Positions 44,276 to 53,764 of a stretch of 64,000 nucleotides of DNA are shown here, in pieces. The stretch's first letter is position 1; each line of letters opens with the position of its first letter. The DNA is from RGIG6919 sp045531905. GTDB taxonomy: Bacteria; Bacillota; Clostridia; Lachnospirales; Lachnospiraceae. Location of the stretch: contig JAZSEY010000013.1 of assembly GCA_045531905.1 (NCBI GenBank), positions 124,001 through 188,000 on the forward strand, in the 5' to 3' direction. Both the position numbers and the translations under genes were made by a program. The notes under the pieces were generated by a model. It was not told the DNA's origin. It ran no database searches and was given only the letters and a program-made list of their open reading frames with translations.

Positions 44276-45811
44276 ATGAAAAAGACAGCTTTATTGCTGC
44301 TTTCTGTGTTTGCGTTGTGTTTAGGTGGCGTGTTTGGCACCGTACATTTGCATGCGCAGGAGGATAATAAAATATATGAAGGCGTGTATATTGATGAGGT
44401 CAATGTAGGCGGTATGACAAGAGCAGAGGCAGAGGAAGCGCTGACGTCTTATGTAGAGAAATTACAAAAGGCTGAGATTGTTTTCACATGGGAATCCAGA
44501 AAGTTTACTTTGTCAGCGGAAGAAGTTGGTTTGAAACTGGCTGATAGTGAGGCAATTTTAGATGAAGCATTTGCTTATGGATATACTGGTAATCTGCTTC
44601 GACGTTATAAAGAGATTCAGACCTTGAAGACAGAAAAGGCAGTCTTAAATGTGGATAAGACTGTCGACCAGGCGAAGTTTTTGCGTGCCTTTGAGGATTT
44701 GACAGAGGATGTCAATACAGAGGCTGCTGACGCAACACTTGCCAGAAAAGATGGCAAATTTGTCATTACTCCTGAGGTTAACGGTCAGAAGGTTGACAGC
44801 AACGTGACAATGGAGAACTTGCTAGCTAAACTCAATGCTGAATGGAATGGAGATGACATTACAGTTGACATGGAAGTGGCTGTTGCTGAGCCGAAATATA
44901 CTGCAAAGGATTTTGAGAAGATTACAGATGTGTTAGGCGAGTATTCTTCTAAATATACAGGAACCCGCGACCGTGAAAAGAACTTGATTAACGGTTGTAG
45001 TAAGATTGACGGTACTGTGTTGTTCCCAGGCGAGACATTTTCGGTGTACGAGGCGTGCTCACCATTTAACAGAGCAAATGGTTACCATGCTGCTAATCAG
45101 TATAGTGCCGGTGAGGTTGTCAGCGGTGTTGGTGGCGGTATCTGTCAGGTGTCTACTACATTGTACAATGCGGTGCTTCGTGCGGAATTAGAGATTGTGC
45201 AGAGAAATCCACATTCTATGGTAGTTACTTACGTGCCACGTTCTGCAGACGCGGCGATTGCTGGTACATATAAAGATTTTAAGTTTAAGAATGATTCTGA
45301 CACGCCTATCTATATTGAATGTGGTGTCAGTGGTGGTCGTGTGAATTTCACAATTTATGGTGAGGAGACAAGACCTGCAAATAGAACGATTGAGTTTGTA
45401 TCCAAGACTTTAAGCACAACAAAGCCGGGTAAGGATATTGAGACAGTAGATGAGACAAAGCCAGTAGGTTATAGAAAGGTTGAACAGTCTGCTCATATCG
45501 GTTATACAGCACAGCTTTGGAAGAATATTTATATCGATGGTAAACTTGTTGAGTCCGTGCAGATTAATTCCAGCAAGTATATGGCATCTCCAGCCAGAGT
45601 TACAGTTGGCCCTGAGGAAGATGACGACAAGAAGGACAAGGATAAGGACAAAGACAAGGACAAAGATAAAGACAAGGATAAAGACAAAGATAAGGATAAA
45701 GATAAAGACAAGGATACCGAGGAAGAAGATACTGAAGAAGAAGCTACAGAGGAAACACCGGATGAGGATGCAGCACCTCCGGATGAAGAGGACGAATCTG
45801 TGGAGGAATAG
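44276..45811 (+). CDS. VanW-family protein with PG-binding domain and (KD)n tail
   Basis: This 511-residue exported protein has a signal peptide (MKKTALLLLSVFALCLGGVF, cleavage near HAQ). Two repeats of the PG_binding_4 kind follow (EEALTSYVEKLQKAEIVFTW). The VanW domain lies near residues 220-350 (NLINGCSKIDGTVLFPGETF, GVGGGICQVSTTLYNAVLRA), then a G5-like part. The tail is an acidic-basic low-complexity region of about 14 Lys-Asp pairs followed by Glu-rich sequence. GGAGG at 44263-44267 fixes the start at 44276. It probably binds wall peptidoglycan; the vancomycin link in the name is historical. Confidence 0.85.
   Translation: MKKTALLLLSVFALCLGGVFGTVHLHAQEDNKIYEGVYIDEVNVGGMTRAEAEEALTSYVEKLQKAEIVFTWESRKFTLSAEEVGLKLADSEAILDEAFAYGYTGNLLRRYKEIQTLKTEKAVLNVDKTVDQAKFLRAFEDLTEDVNTEAADATLARKDGKFVITPEVNGQKVDSNVTMENLLAKLNAEWNGDDITVDMEVAVAEPKYTAKDFEKITDVLGEYSSKYTGTRDREKNLINGCSKIDGTVLFPGETFSVYEACSPFNRANGYHAANQYSAGEVVSGVGGGICQVSTTLYNAVLRAELEIVQRNPHSMVVTYVPRSADAAIAGTYKDFKFKNDSDTPIYIECGVSGGRVNFTIYGEETRPANRTIEFVSKTLSTTKPGKDIETVDETKPVGYRKVEQSAHIGYTAQLWKNIYIDGKLVESVQINSSKYMASPARVTVGPEEDDDKKDKDKDKDKDKDKDKDKDKDKDKDKDKDTEEEDTEEEATEETPDEDAAPPDEEDESVEE
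45630..45717 (+). repeat. Hexanucleotide tandem repeat (GAYAAR)n in the VanW gene
   Basis: About 14 units of GACAAG/GATAAA type encode the Lys-Asp tail. Units vary at the third codon positions. Unit length is a multiple of three, so changes in number alter tail length without breaking the frame. Confidence 0.85.
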
Positions 45812-45816
45812 ACCGC

Positions 45817-46869
45817 ATGAAACTTGGAAAATTCGGAGAACCACAATTGAAGCGTTCTATACTGAAAGGTATGCAGGACAACAATGATGTTGTGCTGTCA
45901 AAGGCGCAGGTAGGTGTGGACGCAGTGGTGTTACATGCAATAGATGGACAGATGGTTACCACAACGACAACTGTTTCTATGCCGATTCAACGTCCGGCTT
46001 ATTTGGCTGTTGTAAAGGCAATGAACAACCTATATGTAGCAGGTGCAACTCCAAGGGGGATTATGCTGGCAATCACTGTACCGGAGCATTTTAACGAAAG
46101 TAAAGTGCGAGCCTTGGTGGATGAAGCAAAGGGTACCCTGACAAGATGGGAAAATGTTTCCTTATTAGGGGGGCATACGGAGTTAAGTACCCATGTAAGT
46201 TGTCCTATTATCAGTGTCACTGCACTGGGGGTCACTGACTGTGGATTTTCCCAAAAAGCATTGTCTGAGATTGTTCCGGATATGGATATTATCATGACCA
46301 AGTGGACCGGAATGGAAGCCACCTATTTGTTGGCGGAGAATCGTTACGAAGAACTTTGTGAAAGATTCTCAAAGTCATATGTGGATTTTGCCCTTAGCTT
46401 TGGAGACTACATTTCTGTGTCAAAAGAAGCAGAGGTTTTAAAGAAGCAGGGCATACATGCCATGCATGATATTTCTACTGGCGGTGTGTTTGCAGGAATC
46501 TGGGAATTATTAGAACCTTCGGGACTTGGCTGTCGGGTGGATTTAAAACAGATTCCGATAAAGCAGGAGACCATTGAACTGGCAGAGTATTTCAATGAGA
46601 ATCCATATATGCTTACTGGTGCTGGTAGTTTGCTGGCGGTGGTTGCAGATGGGCAAGCAATTGTAGAGCAATTGGCTGAACATGATATATTTGCAGCAGT
46701 GATTGGTAAAACCACTAAGGCTAAGAGGCGAGCTGTCTGCATAGAAATAGAAGAAGAGGGAGAATGGATTGACACTGCAAAGACCAGAAGAAGAAAGGCA
46801 GTGGAAGAACGATATTTAATTCCTCCCCAAAGTGATGCGATATATACACTGTTAAGTGATATAAAATAA
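45817..46869 (+). CDS. AIR-synthase-related (HypE/ThiL-like) protein
   Basis: This 350-residue protein shows the AIR synthase fold: VGVDAVVLHAIDG, AMNNLYVAGATPRGIMLAIT, ENVSLLGGHTELSTHVSCPI and AMHDISTGGVFAGIWELLEP. The family includes PurM, HypE, SelD and ThiL, all of which bind ATP at a dimer interface. This one belongs to the AIR-synthase-related group without a known substrate. It is first in a group with an Lrp regulator, an aminotransferase and TrmL. No hydrogenase genes are nearby, so HypE function is doubtful. Confidence 0.8.
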   Translation: MKLGKFGEPQLKRSILKGMQDNNDVVLSKAQVGVDAVVLHAIDGQMVTTTTTVSMPIQRPAYLAVVKAMNNLYVAGATPRGIMLAITVPEHFNESKVRALVDEAKGTLTRWENVSLLGGHTELSTHVSCPIISVTALGVTDCGFSQKALSEIVPDMDIIMTKWTGMEATYLLAENRYEELCERFSKSYVDFALSFGDYISVSKEAEVLKKQGIHAMHDISTGGVFAGIWELLEPSGLGCRVDLKQIPIKQETIELAEYFNENPYMLTGAGSLLAVVADGQAIVEQLAEHDIFAAVIGKTTKAKRRAVCIEIEEEGEWIDTAKTRRRKAVEERYLIPPQSDAIYTLLSDIK

Positions 46870-46886
46870 GAAAAGAGGTATGTTGT

Positions 46887-47369
46887 ATGAGAACAAAAAT
46901 TCTGAATCTGTTAGACAAGAATAGCAAACTTGAGGTTCCTGATATCGCCGCCATGTTAGGCGAGAGTGAGGCAGCAGTCGCCGCGGAAATTAAGGCCATG
47001 GAGACTGAACAGATTATTTGTGGATATCATACAATGATTGATTGGGATAAAACAAAGGACGAAAGAGTAACTGCACTGATCGAGTTGAAGGTGACACCAC
47101 AAAGAGGTGAAGGCTTTGATAAGATTGCAGAGCGTATTTACAATTACGAAGAGGTATCAACCCTTTATTTAATGTCTGGTGCTTATGACATTTGTGTAAT
47201 CATCGAAGGAAAGACCATGAAAGAGGTTGCATTGTTTGTTTCCAGCAGATTGGCACAGATGGATGAAGTGGTAAGCACAGCAACACATTTTGTATTAAAG
47301 AAGTATAAAGAACATGGTACAAAATATGTGACAGCGAAAAAAGATGAAAGGTTGGTAATCGTTCCATGA
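46887..47369 (+). CDS. Lrp/AsnC-family transcriptional regulator
   Basis: This 160-residue protein has an N-terminal winged-helix HTH (ILNLLDKNSKLEVPDIAAML) and a C-terminal RAM/AsnC ligand domain (VTALIELKVTPQRGEGFDKI, then YLMSGAYDICVIIEGKTMKE). It overlaps the aminotransferase start by 4 bp (ATGA), so the two are co-translated. It most likely senses an amino acid and controls this operon. Confidence 0.9.
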   Translation: MRTKILNLLDKNSKLEVPDIAAMLGESEAAVAAEIKAMETEQIICGYHTMIDWDKTKDERVTALIELKVTPQRGEGFDKIAERIYNYEEVSTLYLMSGAYDICVIIEGKTMKEVALFVSSRLAQMDEVVSTATHFVLKKYKEHGTKYVTAKKDERLVIVP

Positions 47370-48535
47370 GAAATCCCTTAGCAGATAAAGTTGTACAGAT
47401 GAAGCCTTCGGGCATTCGTAAGTTTTTTGATATTGTAAGTGAGATGCCGGATGCCATTTCTCTTGGTGTTGGCGAACCAGATTTTGATACGCCATGGCAT
47501 ATTCGTGAAGAGGGTATTTATTCCTTGGAAAAAGGAAAGACCTTCTATACCTCGAATGCAGGATTGATGGAGCTGCGTGAGGAAATCTGCAGATTCAATG
47601 CAGAAAAATATGATATTCACTATGAACCAAAGACAGAGACATTAATTACTGTTGGTGGTAGTGAGGGTATTGATGTGGCACTGCGTGCTATGTTAAATCC
47701 TGGTGACGAAGTTATTATTCCGGAACCATGCTACGTATCCTATGTTCCTTGTGTGGAGTTAGCCGGTGGTGTACCTGTTACCATTTCCTTAAAGAATGAA
47801 AATCAGTTCCGTTTGACAAAACAGGAATTAGAGGATGCTATTACAGATAAGACAAAGGTGGTTATTCTTTCTTTCCCAAACAATCCTACCGGTGCCATTA
47901 TGGAGCGTGAGGATTTAGAGGCCATTGCAGAGGTTATTAAGGCACATGATTTGTTTGTCATTTCCGATGAGATTTATTCAGAGCTTACATATACTTCCGG
48001 TCATGTCAGCATTGCTTCTTTGCCAGACATGAAGGAACGTACTATTGTTGTAAATGGTTTTTCAAAGGCATATTCCATGACAGGTTGGAGACTTGGTTAT
48101 GCGTTGGCTCCAAAGATGATTTGTGAGCAGATGACAAAGATTCATCAGTTTGCTATTATGTGTGCACCGACTACTAGTCAGTATGCAGCGATTTCAGCCC
48201 TGAAAAATGGCGATAAAGATGTGGCTATGATGAGAGAATCTTATGACCAGAGAAGAAGATTTTTGATGAAGAAATTTGACGAGATGGGATTAAGCTACTT
48301 TGAACCACTTGGTGCATTTTACATTTTCCCTTGTATCGCAGAGTTGGGTATTAGTAGTGATGAGTTTGCCACCATGTTACTGAAGGAAGAGGAGCTTGCT
48401 GTTGTGCCGGGTACAGCCTTTGGTGATTGTGGTGAAGGTTTTCTTCGTATTTCCTATGCATATTCTATCGAGGAATTGAAAGAGGCTATGACAAGACTTG
48501 CTCGTTTTGTTGAGAAACTTCGTAGTCAAAAATAG
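47366..48535 (+). CDS. Class I/II PLP-dependent aminotransferase
   Basis: This 389-residue fold-type I enzyme contains ISLGVGEPDFDTPWHI, LITVGGSEGIDVALRAML, FPNNPTGAIM, VISDEIYSELTY and the PLP lysine at Lys234 in NGFSKAYSMTGWRLGYAL. The C-terminal Arg is in GFLRISYAYSIEEL. Best described as an aromatic or aspartate-type aminotransferase of the AraT/PatA group; the amino donor is not determinable. Coupled to the Lrp regulator. Confidence 0.88.
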   Translation: MRNPLADKVVQMKPSGIRKFFDIVSEMPDAISLGVGEPDFDTPWHIREEGIYSLEKGKTFYTSNAGLMELREEICRFNAEKYDIHYEPKTETLITVGGSEGIDVALRAMLNPGDEVIIPEPCYVSYVPCVELAGGVPVTISLKNENQFRLTKQELEDAITDKTKVVILSFPNNPTGAIMEREDLEAIAEVIKAHDLFVISDEIYSELTYTSGHVSIASLPDMKERTIVVNGFSKAYSMTGWRLGYALAPKMICEQMTKIHQFAIMCAPTTSQYAAISALKNGDKDVAMMRESYDQRRRFLMKKFDEMGLSYFEPLGAFYIFPCIAELGISSDEFATMLLKEEELAVVPGTAFGDCGEGFLRISYAYSIEELKEAMTRLARFVEKLRSQK

Positions 48536-48550
48536 TTTTGAGGATTAGTT

Positions 48551-49042
48551 ATGATTAACATTGTTTTACATGAGCCGGAGATACCGGCAAATACAGGCAA
48601 TATTGGACGTACCTGTGTTGCTACCGGTGCCAGATTGCATTTGATTGAACCATTAGGGTTTAGTTTAAGTGAAAAGGCACTGAAAAGAGCAGGAATGGAT
48701 TACTGGAAGGATTTGGATGTTACGGTATATGCGGACTTTGAAGACTTTTTAGAAAAGAATCCAAATGCTAAAATCTATATGGCGACTACGAAGTCGAAGC
48801 AGACGTATGTAGAGGCCCAGTATGAGGATGGTTGCTACATCATGTTTGGAAAGGAAAGTGCAGGCATTCCGGAAGAGATATTATTGGATTATAAGGAAAC
48901 TGCTATCCGTATTCCTATGCAGGAGCAGATTCGTTCCTTGAATCTATCGAACTCGGTTGCAATCGTACTCTATGAGGCGTTAAGACAATTGGATTTTCCA
49001 GGATTCGAATTAGAAGGACAGCTACATAGACATACATGGTAA
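48551..49042 (+). CDS. trmL: tRNA (cytidine/uridine-34-2'-O)-methyltransferase
   Basis: This 163-residue SPOUT-fold protein starts MINIVLHEPEIPANTGNIGR (SAM- and tRNA-binding). It continues with GARLHLIEPLGFSLSEKALK, KESAGIPEEILL and SLNLSNSVAIVLYEALRQ, all typical of TrmL. It methylates the wobble nucleotide of leucine tRNAs. Last gene of the AIR-synthase-like operon, before a terminator. Confidence 0.92.
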   Translation: MINIVLHEPEIPANTGNIGRTCVATGARLHLIEPLGFSLSEKALKRAGMDYWKDLDVTVYADFEDFLEKNPNAKIYMATTKSKQTYVEAQYEDGCYIMFGKESAGIPEEILLDYKETAIRIPMQEQIRSLNLSNSVAIVLYEALRQLDFPGFELEGQLHRHTW

Positions 49043-49044
49043 AT

Positions 49045-49083
49045 AAAAAGCACAGACCACTAAGATGTGGTTTGTGCTTTTTT
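49045..49083. terminator. Bidirectional terminator
   Basis: AAAAAGCACA-ACCAC pairs with GTGGT-TGTGCTTTTTT around a 6-nt loop, with A and T tracts on either side. It lies between trmL and the convergent histidine kinase. Confidence 0.9.
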
Positions 49084-50481
49084 GATGGAGAAAATGAATT
49101 CAGAACCGGCTCCCTCTGTTGAAACCAGATTGATATTTTCACCGTGTGCTTTAATGATTTCCTTTGTGATGGAAAGACCAAGGCCTGTTCCCTGCTTATC
49201 CTTTCCTCGTGAGGAATCACTTTTATAAAATCTATCCCAGACATGCTTTTGCTTGTCTTTTTCGATACCTGGCCCCTCATCCTTTACAGATACAAATATC
49301 TTTTCCTTTTTCTCGGTAATGGTTACCTTGATGGTAGAGTTGTTTGGGCTGAATTTAATTGCATTATCAATCAGGTTATATAGAACCTGTTGCATCTTTG
49401 GTTTGTCGGCAGATACCAGGGTTTCCTCTGTGTGGCAACTCATGTAAAGTGCGATGCCCTTTTTGTCGCAGACACCTTCAAAGGTACTGATGGTGGAACG
49501 AACAATATCCACAATATCAAATTCCTTAATTTGCAATACCAAGCCGGCGCTGTCATAGGAGTTAAGCTCCAATAAACTGGAGGTTAATTTGGTCAAACGG
49601 TTGGTTTCCGTTAACACAATATTTAAATATTTTTCCTGTTTGTCTACAGGAATGGTACCATCTAACATGGCTTCAATATATCCTTTAATTGAGGTCAGTG
49701 GTGACCGGAAATCATGGGATATATTGGAAATAAAATTCTTTCGGTATTCATCCAGTTTACTAAGTTCGCCTGCCATATATTCTAAGGAATTGGCAAGTTC
49801 GCCAATTTCGTCTTTGGATTTGATTTCAGTAGAAGCATCGAAATCACCACGGGCATAAGCCTGTGCGGCGTCGTTTAACTTTTTCAATGGTTTGAAAACT
49901 CGACTGGTTACAAATGCCAGCAAACAGAATGAAATCAAAATTACAAATGCAAATGGTGTGTATGCAATGGTAAACATTTCTGATTGCACTTCGGTAATCT
50001 GGTCTATGGAAGTGTGCAGAATCAGTTTTCCATAGTCTGTTTCATTGACTACGATTGGAATTCCCAAGGTAATCATATCTTCTCCAAAAATGTTATAGAA
50101 ATTACCGGTCAGGGAAAATGATCCTTTCAATGTGTCAGAGTCGTCTAATTCGTGCAGATAGTTCGGCACATAGTCGTATCGTTCACGATAGGACATGGCA
50201 ACCAGTCTGTCGTCATTGTTGACATACCATACCTTGATTTTTAAGTCATCCTCAAACTCGTTAAATCGGGTAATCAATAGGTCTAAAGAAGTGACACCGG
50301 TTATGTAATTGACAAGAGTTTGTTTAGACAGCAGAATTGCTTCGTTATAGAGGGTTTCCTTCTTTTCTCGAATTAACATACTTTTGGTTGAGTACGTGGT
50401 GTACAGAAATAAAATACTGAAGGAAACAATACTTAAAAACAGAAACACAAGCAAAATCTGGTCGAACAGCTTTCGTTTCAT
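49060..50481 (-). CDS. Membrane sensor histidine kinase (OmpR-type partner)
   Basis: This 473-residue protein has TM1 at residues 8-28 (ILLVFLFLSIVSFSILFLYT), an extracytoplasmic sensor to about residue 165, and TM2 (FAFVILISFCLLAFVTSRVF). HAMP (KKLNDAAQAYARGDFDAS), HisKA with His256 (NFISNISHDFRSPLTSIKGY) and HATPase (NLIDNAIKFSPN, then GPGIEKDKQKHVW and GTGLGLSITKEIIKAHGE) follow. It lies 2 nt after the response regulator. The signal is unknown. Confidence 0.92.
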   Translation of the reverse strand: MKRKLFDQILLVFLFLSIVSFSILFLYTTYSTKSMLIREKKETLYNEAILLSKQTLVNYITGVTSLDLLITRFNEFEDDLKIKVWYVNNDDRLVAMSYRERYDYVPNYLHELDDSDTLKGSFSLTGNFYNIFGEDMITLGIPIVVNETDYGKLILHTSIDQITEVQSEMFTIAYTPFAFVILISFCLLAFVTSRVFKPLKKLNDAAQAYARGDFDASTEIKSKDEIGELANSLEYMAGELSKLDEYRKNFISNISHDFRSPLTSIKGYIEAMLDGTIPVDKQEKYLNIVLTETNRLTKLTSSLLELNSYDSAGLVLQIKEFDIVDIVRSTISTFEGVCDKKGIALYMSCHTEETLVSADKPKMQQVLYNLIDNAIKFSPNNSTIKVTITEKKEKIFVSVKDEGPGIEKDKQKHVWDRFYKSDSSRGKDKQGTGLGLSITKEIIKAHGENINLVSTEGAGSEFIFSIKKAQTTS

Positions 50482-50483
50482 AT

Positions 50484-51191
50484 TTATTTCACCTCAAATT
50501 TGTAACCGATACCCCAAACAGTAGCAATGCTCCAATTAGGATGGGATGGCAATTTTTCACGAAGGCGTTTTACATGTACGTCAACGGTTCTGGTATCACC
50601 AATATATTCATATCCCCAGAGCTTATCCACCAACTGTTCTCTGGTAAATACCTGATTTGGTTTGCTTGCCAAGAAATATAATAATTCTAATTCCTTTGGT
50701 GGCATGTCCAGTGGAGCTCCGTCGATGGTTACTGTATAGTTTGACAAGTTGATTAGTAAGTTATCATATTCCACAAAGTTGCCGGTACGCTCTGTGGAAG
50801 GGTGTTCCTGGGATTTTTGAATTGGTTGATAACGACGGAGTACGGCACGTACTCTGGCTACCATTTCATTGGAATCAAATGGCTTGATAATATAATCATC
50901 TGCCCCAAGCTTCAGGCCTAATACCTTGTCGAATACCTCGCCCTTTGCAGATAGCATAATAACTGGTACGTTATCTGTTTTTCTGATCTCAGAAAGCACC
51001 TCATAGCCATCAATGCCCGGCAGCATGATGTCTAGCAAAATGAGGTGTGGTTCATATTCCTTGTATGCTTTTAACGCAGCCTCGCCATCATAGACAATCT
51101 GCGTATCAAAGCATTCCTTAATCAGATATAAGGATATCAATTCTGCAATGTTTTCATCATCATCAACGATTAGAATTCTTTGTTTGTCCAT
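50484..51191 (-). CDS. OmpR/PhoB-family response regulator
   Basis: This 235-residue protein has a receiver domain with acidic pocket ILIVDDDENIAE, phospho-acceptor Asp54 (LILLDIMLPGIDGYE) and switch Lys in GADDYIIKPF. A winged-helix output domain follows (PPKELELLYFLASKPNQVFT, then YEYIGDTRTVDVHVKRLREK). It is in one operon with the kinase and 15 nt downstream of mutS2. Confidence 0.93.
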   Translation of the reverse strand: MDKQRILIVDDDENIAELISLYLIKECFDTQIVYDGEAALKAYKEYEPHLILLDIMLPGIDGYEVLSEIRKTDNVPVIMLSAKGEVFDKVLGLKLGADDYIIKPFDSNEMVARVRAVLRRYQPIQKSQEHPSTERTGNFVEYDNLLINLSNYTVTIDGAPLDMPPKELELLYFLASKPNQVFTREQLVDKLWGYEYIGDTRTVDVHVKRLREKLPSHPNWSIATVWGIGYKFEVK

Positions 51192-51206
51192 TCCATACCT
51201 CCATCT

Positions 51207-53579
51207 TTATTTTAATTCGGCGATGGTTACGCCCATGTCTCCTTCGCCAAACTCTCCGGCACGGAAACTCTTGATATACGGGTTTCTCTTTAAATATTCC
51301 TGAATGCCCTTTCGAAGAGCGCCAGTTCCTTTTCCATGAATGATGCGTACCTGATTTAAATGTGCCAGCGCAGCATCATCCAAATATTTATCCAATTCAC
51401 TGGTGGCTTCGTCAACGGTCAGTCCCAGTAAATTAATCTCCGCTTTTACAGTGGCAGATTTCATCATGGCTGTGTGACCAGAGCCACCTCGTTTGTTCTT
51501 TTTATCTTCCTTTGGTGCATCAATAATCTCTAAATCAGAAATGTGTAAATTGGAATTCAAAATACCCATTTGTACGGCAGCAAACCCCTTGGCATTCGGA
51601 AGTCCTGTGATGACGCCCTCTAGGTTCATGCTGATGACATGAACAGCATCACCAATCTGGAAATCAGAAATCTGATGTGTTCCAGTACGTTTTTTGCCTC
51701 CCTTAGAGAGCTCGGAATCCAGGTGCTTCACGCGTTTTCCAAGCTTGCTTCGTTCTGCTTCCATGGCCTGGTTATTGCCGGCATGCTTACCAAGCTTGTT
51801 ATATTTACGGATGGCCTCATCGGCGTAATCCTTTGCCTCCTGAATAATATCTCTGGCTTCTTCCCTTGCATTTTTCAACAAGTCACTTCTCTGTTTAGAG
51901 ATGGAATCCTGTTTTGCCTTTAACTGGTTTCGTAAATCCAGTGTTTCTTTCTTTAGGGCCTCAATCTCGGCACGCTCTTTTTCGATGACACTTTTGGAAT
52001 TTTCCAGGTCTGCAATCAACGCCTCAAAGTCAATGGTATTGCTATCAATTTGTCCCTTTGCTTCCTCGATAATGTAAGATGGAAGTCCTAACTTTCCAGC
52101 AATGGCAAAGGCATTTGACTTACCTGGAATACCAATCATCAACTTGTAGGTTGGTCGAAGAGATGCCAGGTCAAATTCACAACAGGCATTTTCGATACCT
52201 GGTGTGGAAAGGGCAAATGTTTTCAACTCACTATAATGGGTAGTTGCCATACAGAAAATGCCCTGATTGTTTAAATGATTGAGAATGGAGATTGCCAGTG
52301 CAGCACCCTCAGTTGGGTCTGTACCACCACCAAGCTCATCAAACAGCACTAACGTCTCAGGTGTTGCCTGATTTACAATGGATACAATATTCGTCATGTG
52401 AGAGGAGAAGGTACTGAGACTCTGTTCAATACTCTGCTCATCACCGATATCAGCAAATACATCCTGGAACACTCTAAGCTTAGAACCATCAAATGCCGGA
52501 ATGTGTAATCCAGCCTGTCCCATCAAAGTAAACAGACCGAGGGTCTTCAAAGAAACCGTTTTACCACCGGTATTCGGTCCTGTGATAATCAGCATAGAGA
52601 ACTCTTCTCCTAAAGTCAGGTTGATAGGTACAACCTTCTTTGGATCCAGTAGCGGATGACGTCCTTCCTTAATCAGAATGGAACCATCTGTAGAAAATGC
52701 CGGCTGGCTACCGTTATATGCCTTTGCAAACAAGGCTCTGGCAAAAATGAAATCTAACTCTGTCAGATTGTCCAGATTATATCGAATGGTGTCTTTATCA
52801 TATGCCACCTGCTCGCTCAAAGCGGCAAGAATCTTCTCGATAGCGATGGCCTCTTTGTTGGCAAGCTCCTTCAAATCGTTATTCAGATTCACAACCGCCA
52901 TAGGTTCAATGAAAACAGTAGAACCACTTTGAGACTGGTCATGAAGCATACCCGCAAACTGACCACGATATTCCTGCTTAACCGGAATACAGTAACGGCC
53001 ATTACGCATGGTAACGATATTGTCCTGTAACATAGACTGGTTGCTGTGTGCATTTACAATGCTGGCAAGCTGGGAATGAATCTTGTCATTTGCCTGCTTG
53101 ATGCTTCGGCGAATTTGTTTCAGTTCCGGTGATGCATCATCAGAAATCTCAGTCTCAGAAATAATTGCTCTATGGATGTCCCTGCTTAGACTTTCCAACG
53201 GAATCAAATCTCCAAAAGTAGCAGTGAGGCAATCTGGTTCTTCTTCACTGTCGGAGGTGTCTCCGTACTGCTTCACGGATAAAGTGATGTCCAGTACGCG
53301 GGCGATATTCAGTAATTCGCCTGCACTTAATGTACCTTCCACTTCCAAACGCTTCAAGGACAGTCCAATGTCACAAAGTCCAGAGAAAGATACGCTTCCC
53401 TGCTTGTAGATTCTTGACAGAGCCGCTGCGGTCTGTTCCTGTGCATTTAAAATCTCCATCAAATCAGTAGATGGAAGCAATGACTCGCATTTTGCCTTTC
53501 CAAGAGGGGAACCGGCATAGGCTGTCAGCATATTTATAATTTTTGGATATTCTAATATTTTCAGTGATTTTTTGTTCAT
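51207..53579 (-). CDS. mutS2: Endonuclease MutS2
   Basis: This 790-residue protein has the MutS-type core and ATPase with Walker A LIITGPNTGGKTVSLKTLGL and Walker B TLVLFDELGGGTDPTEG. A long coiled-coil region follows (residues about 510-620), and a C-terminal Smr nuclease domain ends with IIHGKGTGALRKGIQEYLKR. MutS2 acts on collided ribosomes and on recombination intermediates; it lacks the mismatch-binding domain of MutS. I take the start at 53579 (MNKKSLKILEYP), the normal MutS2 N-terminus. The perfect AAAGGAGG lies 32 nt upstream, separated by a hairpin. Confidence 0.92.
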   Translation of the reverse strand: MNKKSLKILEYPKIINMLTAYAGSPLGKAKCESLLPSTDLMEILNAQEQTAAALSRIYKQGSVSFSGLCDIGLSLKRLEVEGTLSAGELLNIARVLDITLSVKQYGDTSDSEEEPDCLTATFGDLIPLESLSRDIHRAIISETEISDDASPELKQIRRSIKQANDKIHSQLASIVNAHSNQSMLQDNIVTMRNGRYCIPVKQEYRGQFAGMLHDQSQSGSTVFIEPMAVVNLNNDLKELANKEAIAIEKILAALSEQVAYDKDTIRYNLDNLTELDFIFARALFAKAYNGSQPAFSTDGSILIKEGRHPLLDPKKVVPINLTLGEEFSMLIITGPNTGGKTVSLKTLGLFTLMGQAGLHIPAFDGSKLRVFQDVFADIGDEQSIEQSLSTFSSHMTNIVSIVNQATPETLVLFDELGGGTDPTEGAALAISILNHLNNQGIFCMATTHYSELKTFALSTPGIENACCEFDLASLRPTYKLMIGIPGKSNAFAIAGKLGLPSYIIEEAKGQIDSNTIDFEALIADLENSKSVIEKERAEIEALKKETLDLRNQLKAKQDSISKQRSDLLKNAREEARDIIQEAKDYADEAIRKYNKLGKHAGNNQAMEAERSKLGKRVKHLDSELSKGGKKRTGTHQISDFQIGDAVHVISMNLEGVITGLPNAKGFAAVQMGILNSNLHISDLEIIDAPKEDKKNKRGGSGHTAMMKSATVKAEINLLGLTVDEATSELDKYLDDAALAHLNQVRIIHGKGTGALRKGIQEYLKRNPYIKSFRAGEFGEGDMGVTIAELK

Positions 53580-53586
53580 AAATCTC

Positions 53587-53619
53587 ACTTTTTCCCGCCT
53601 TGGGAAAAAGTCCTCCTTT
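53587..53619 (-). promoter_or_regulatory. Shine-Dalgarno plus spacer hairpin before mutS2
   Basis: On the reverse strand AAAGGAGG (53612-53619) is followed directly by a perfect 10-bp stem (53602-53611 with 53587-53596, 5-nt loop), then 7 nt, then the ATG at 53579. Folding the hairpin would bring the SD to about normal distance from the start codon. Confidence 0.6.
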
Positions 53620-53675
53620 AAGAAAACATACTTGTCCACATTTTATAGTATTTTTGATGAAAAGTACATAGTTAG

Positions 53676-53704
53676 TTGAGAAATCAAGGGGAATCATGTA
53701 TAAT
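53676..53704 (+). promoter_or_regulatory. Promoter of the YhaM-like gene
   Basis: TTGAGA (53676-53681), 17 nt, TATAAT (53699-53704). It is divergent from mutS2. The start codon at 53765 is about 54 nt after the predicted transcript start. Confidence 0.65.
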
Positions 53705-53764
53705 CAAAGAGCGTTGGCATACAATGCAATGATTGGGAAAATGATTAGAAAAGAGGATATACAT

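Noticed and set aside
45529..45846. Reverse-strand frame of 105 residues rich in Ser-Leu repeats
   Set aside because: It is the shadow of the (Lys-Asp)n hexanucleotide repeat of the VanW gene; no ribosome site or family pattern.
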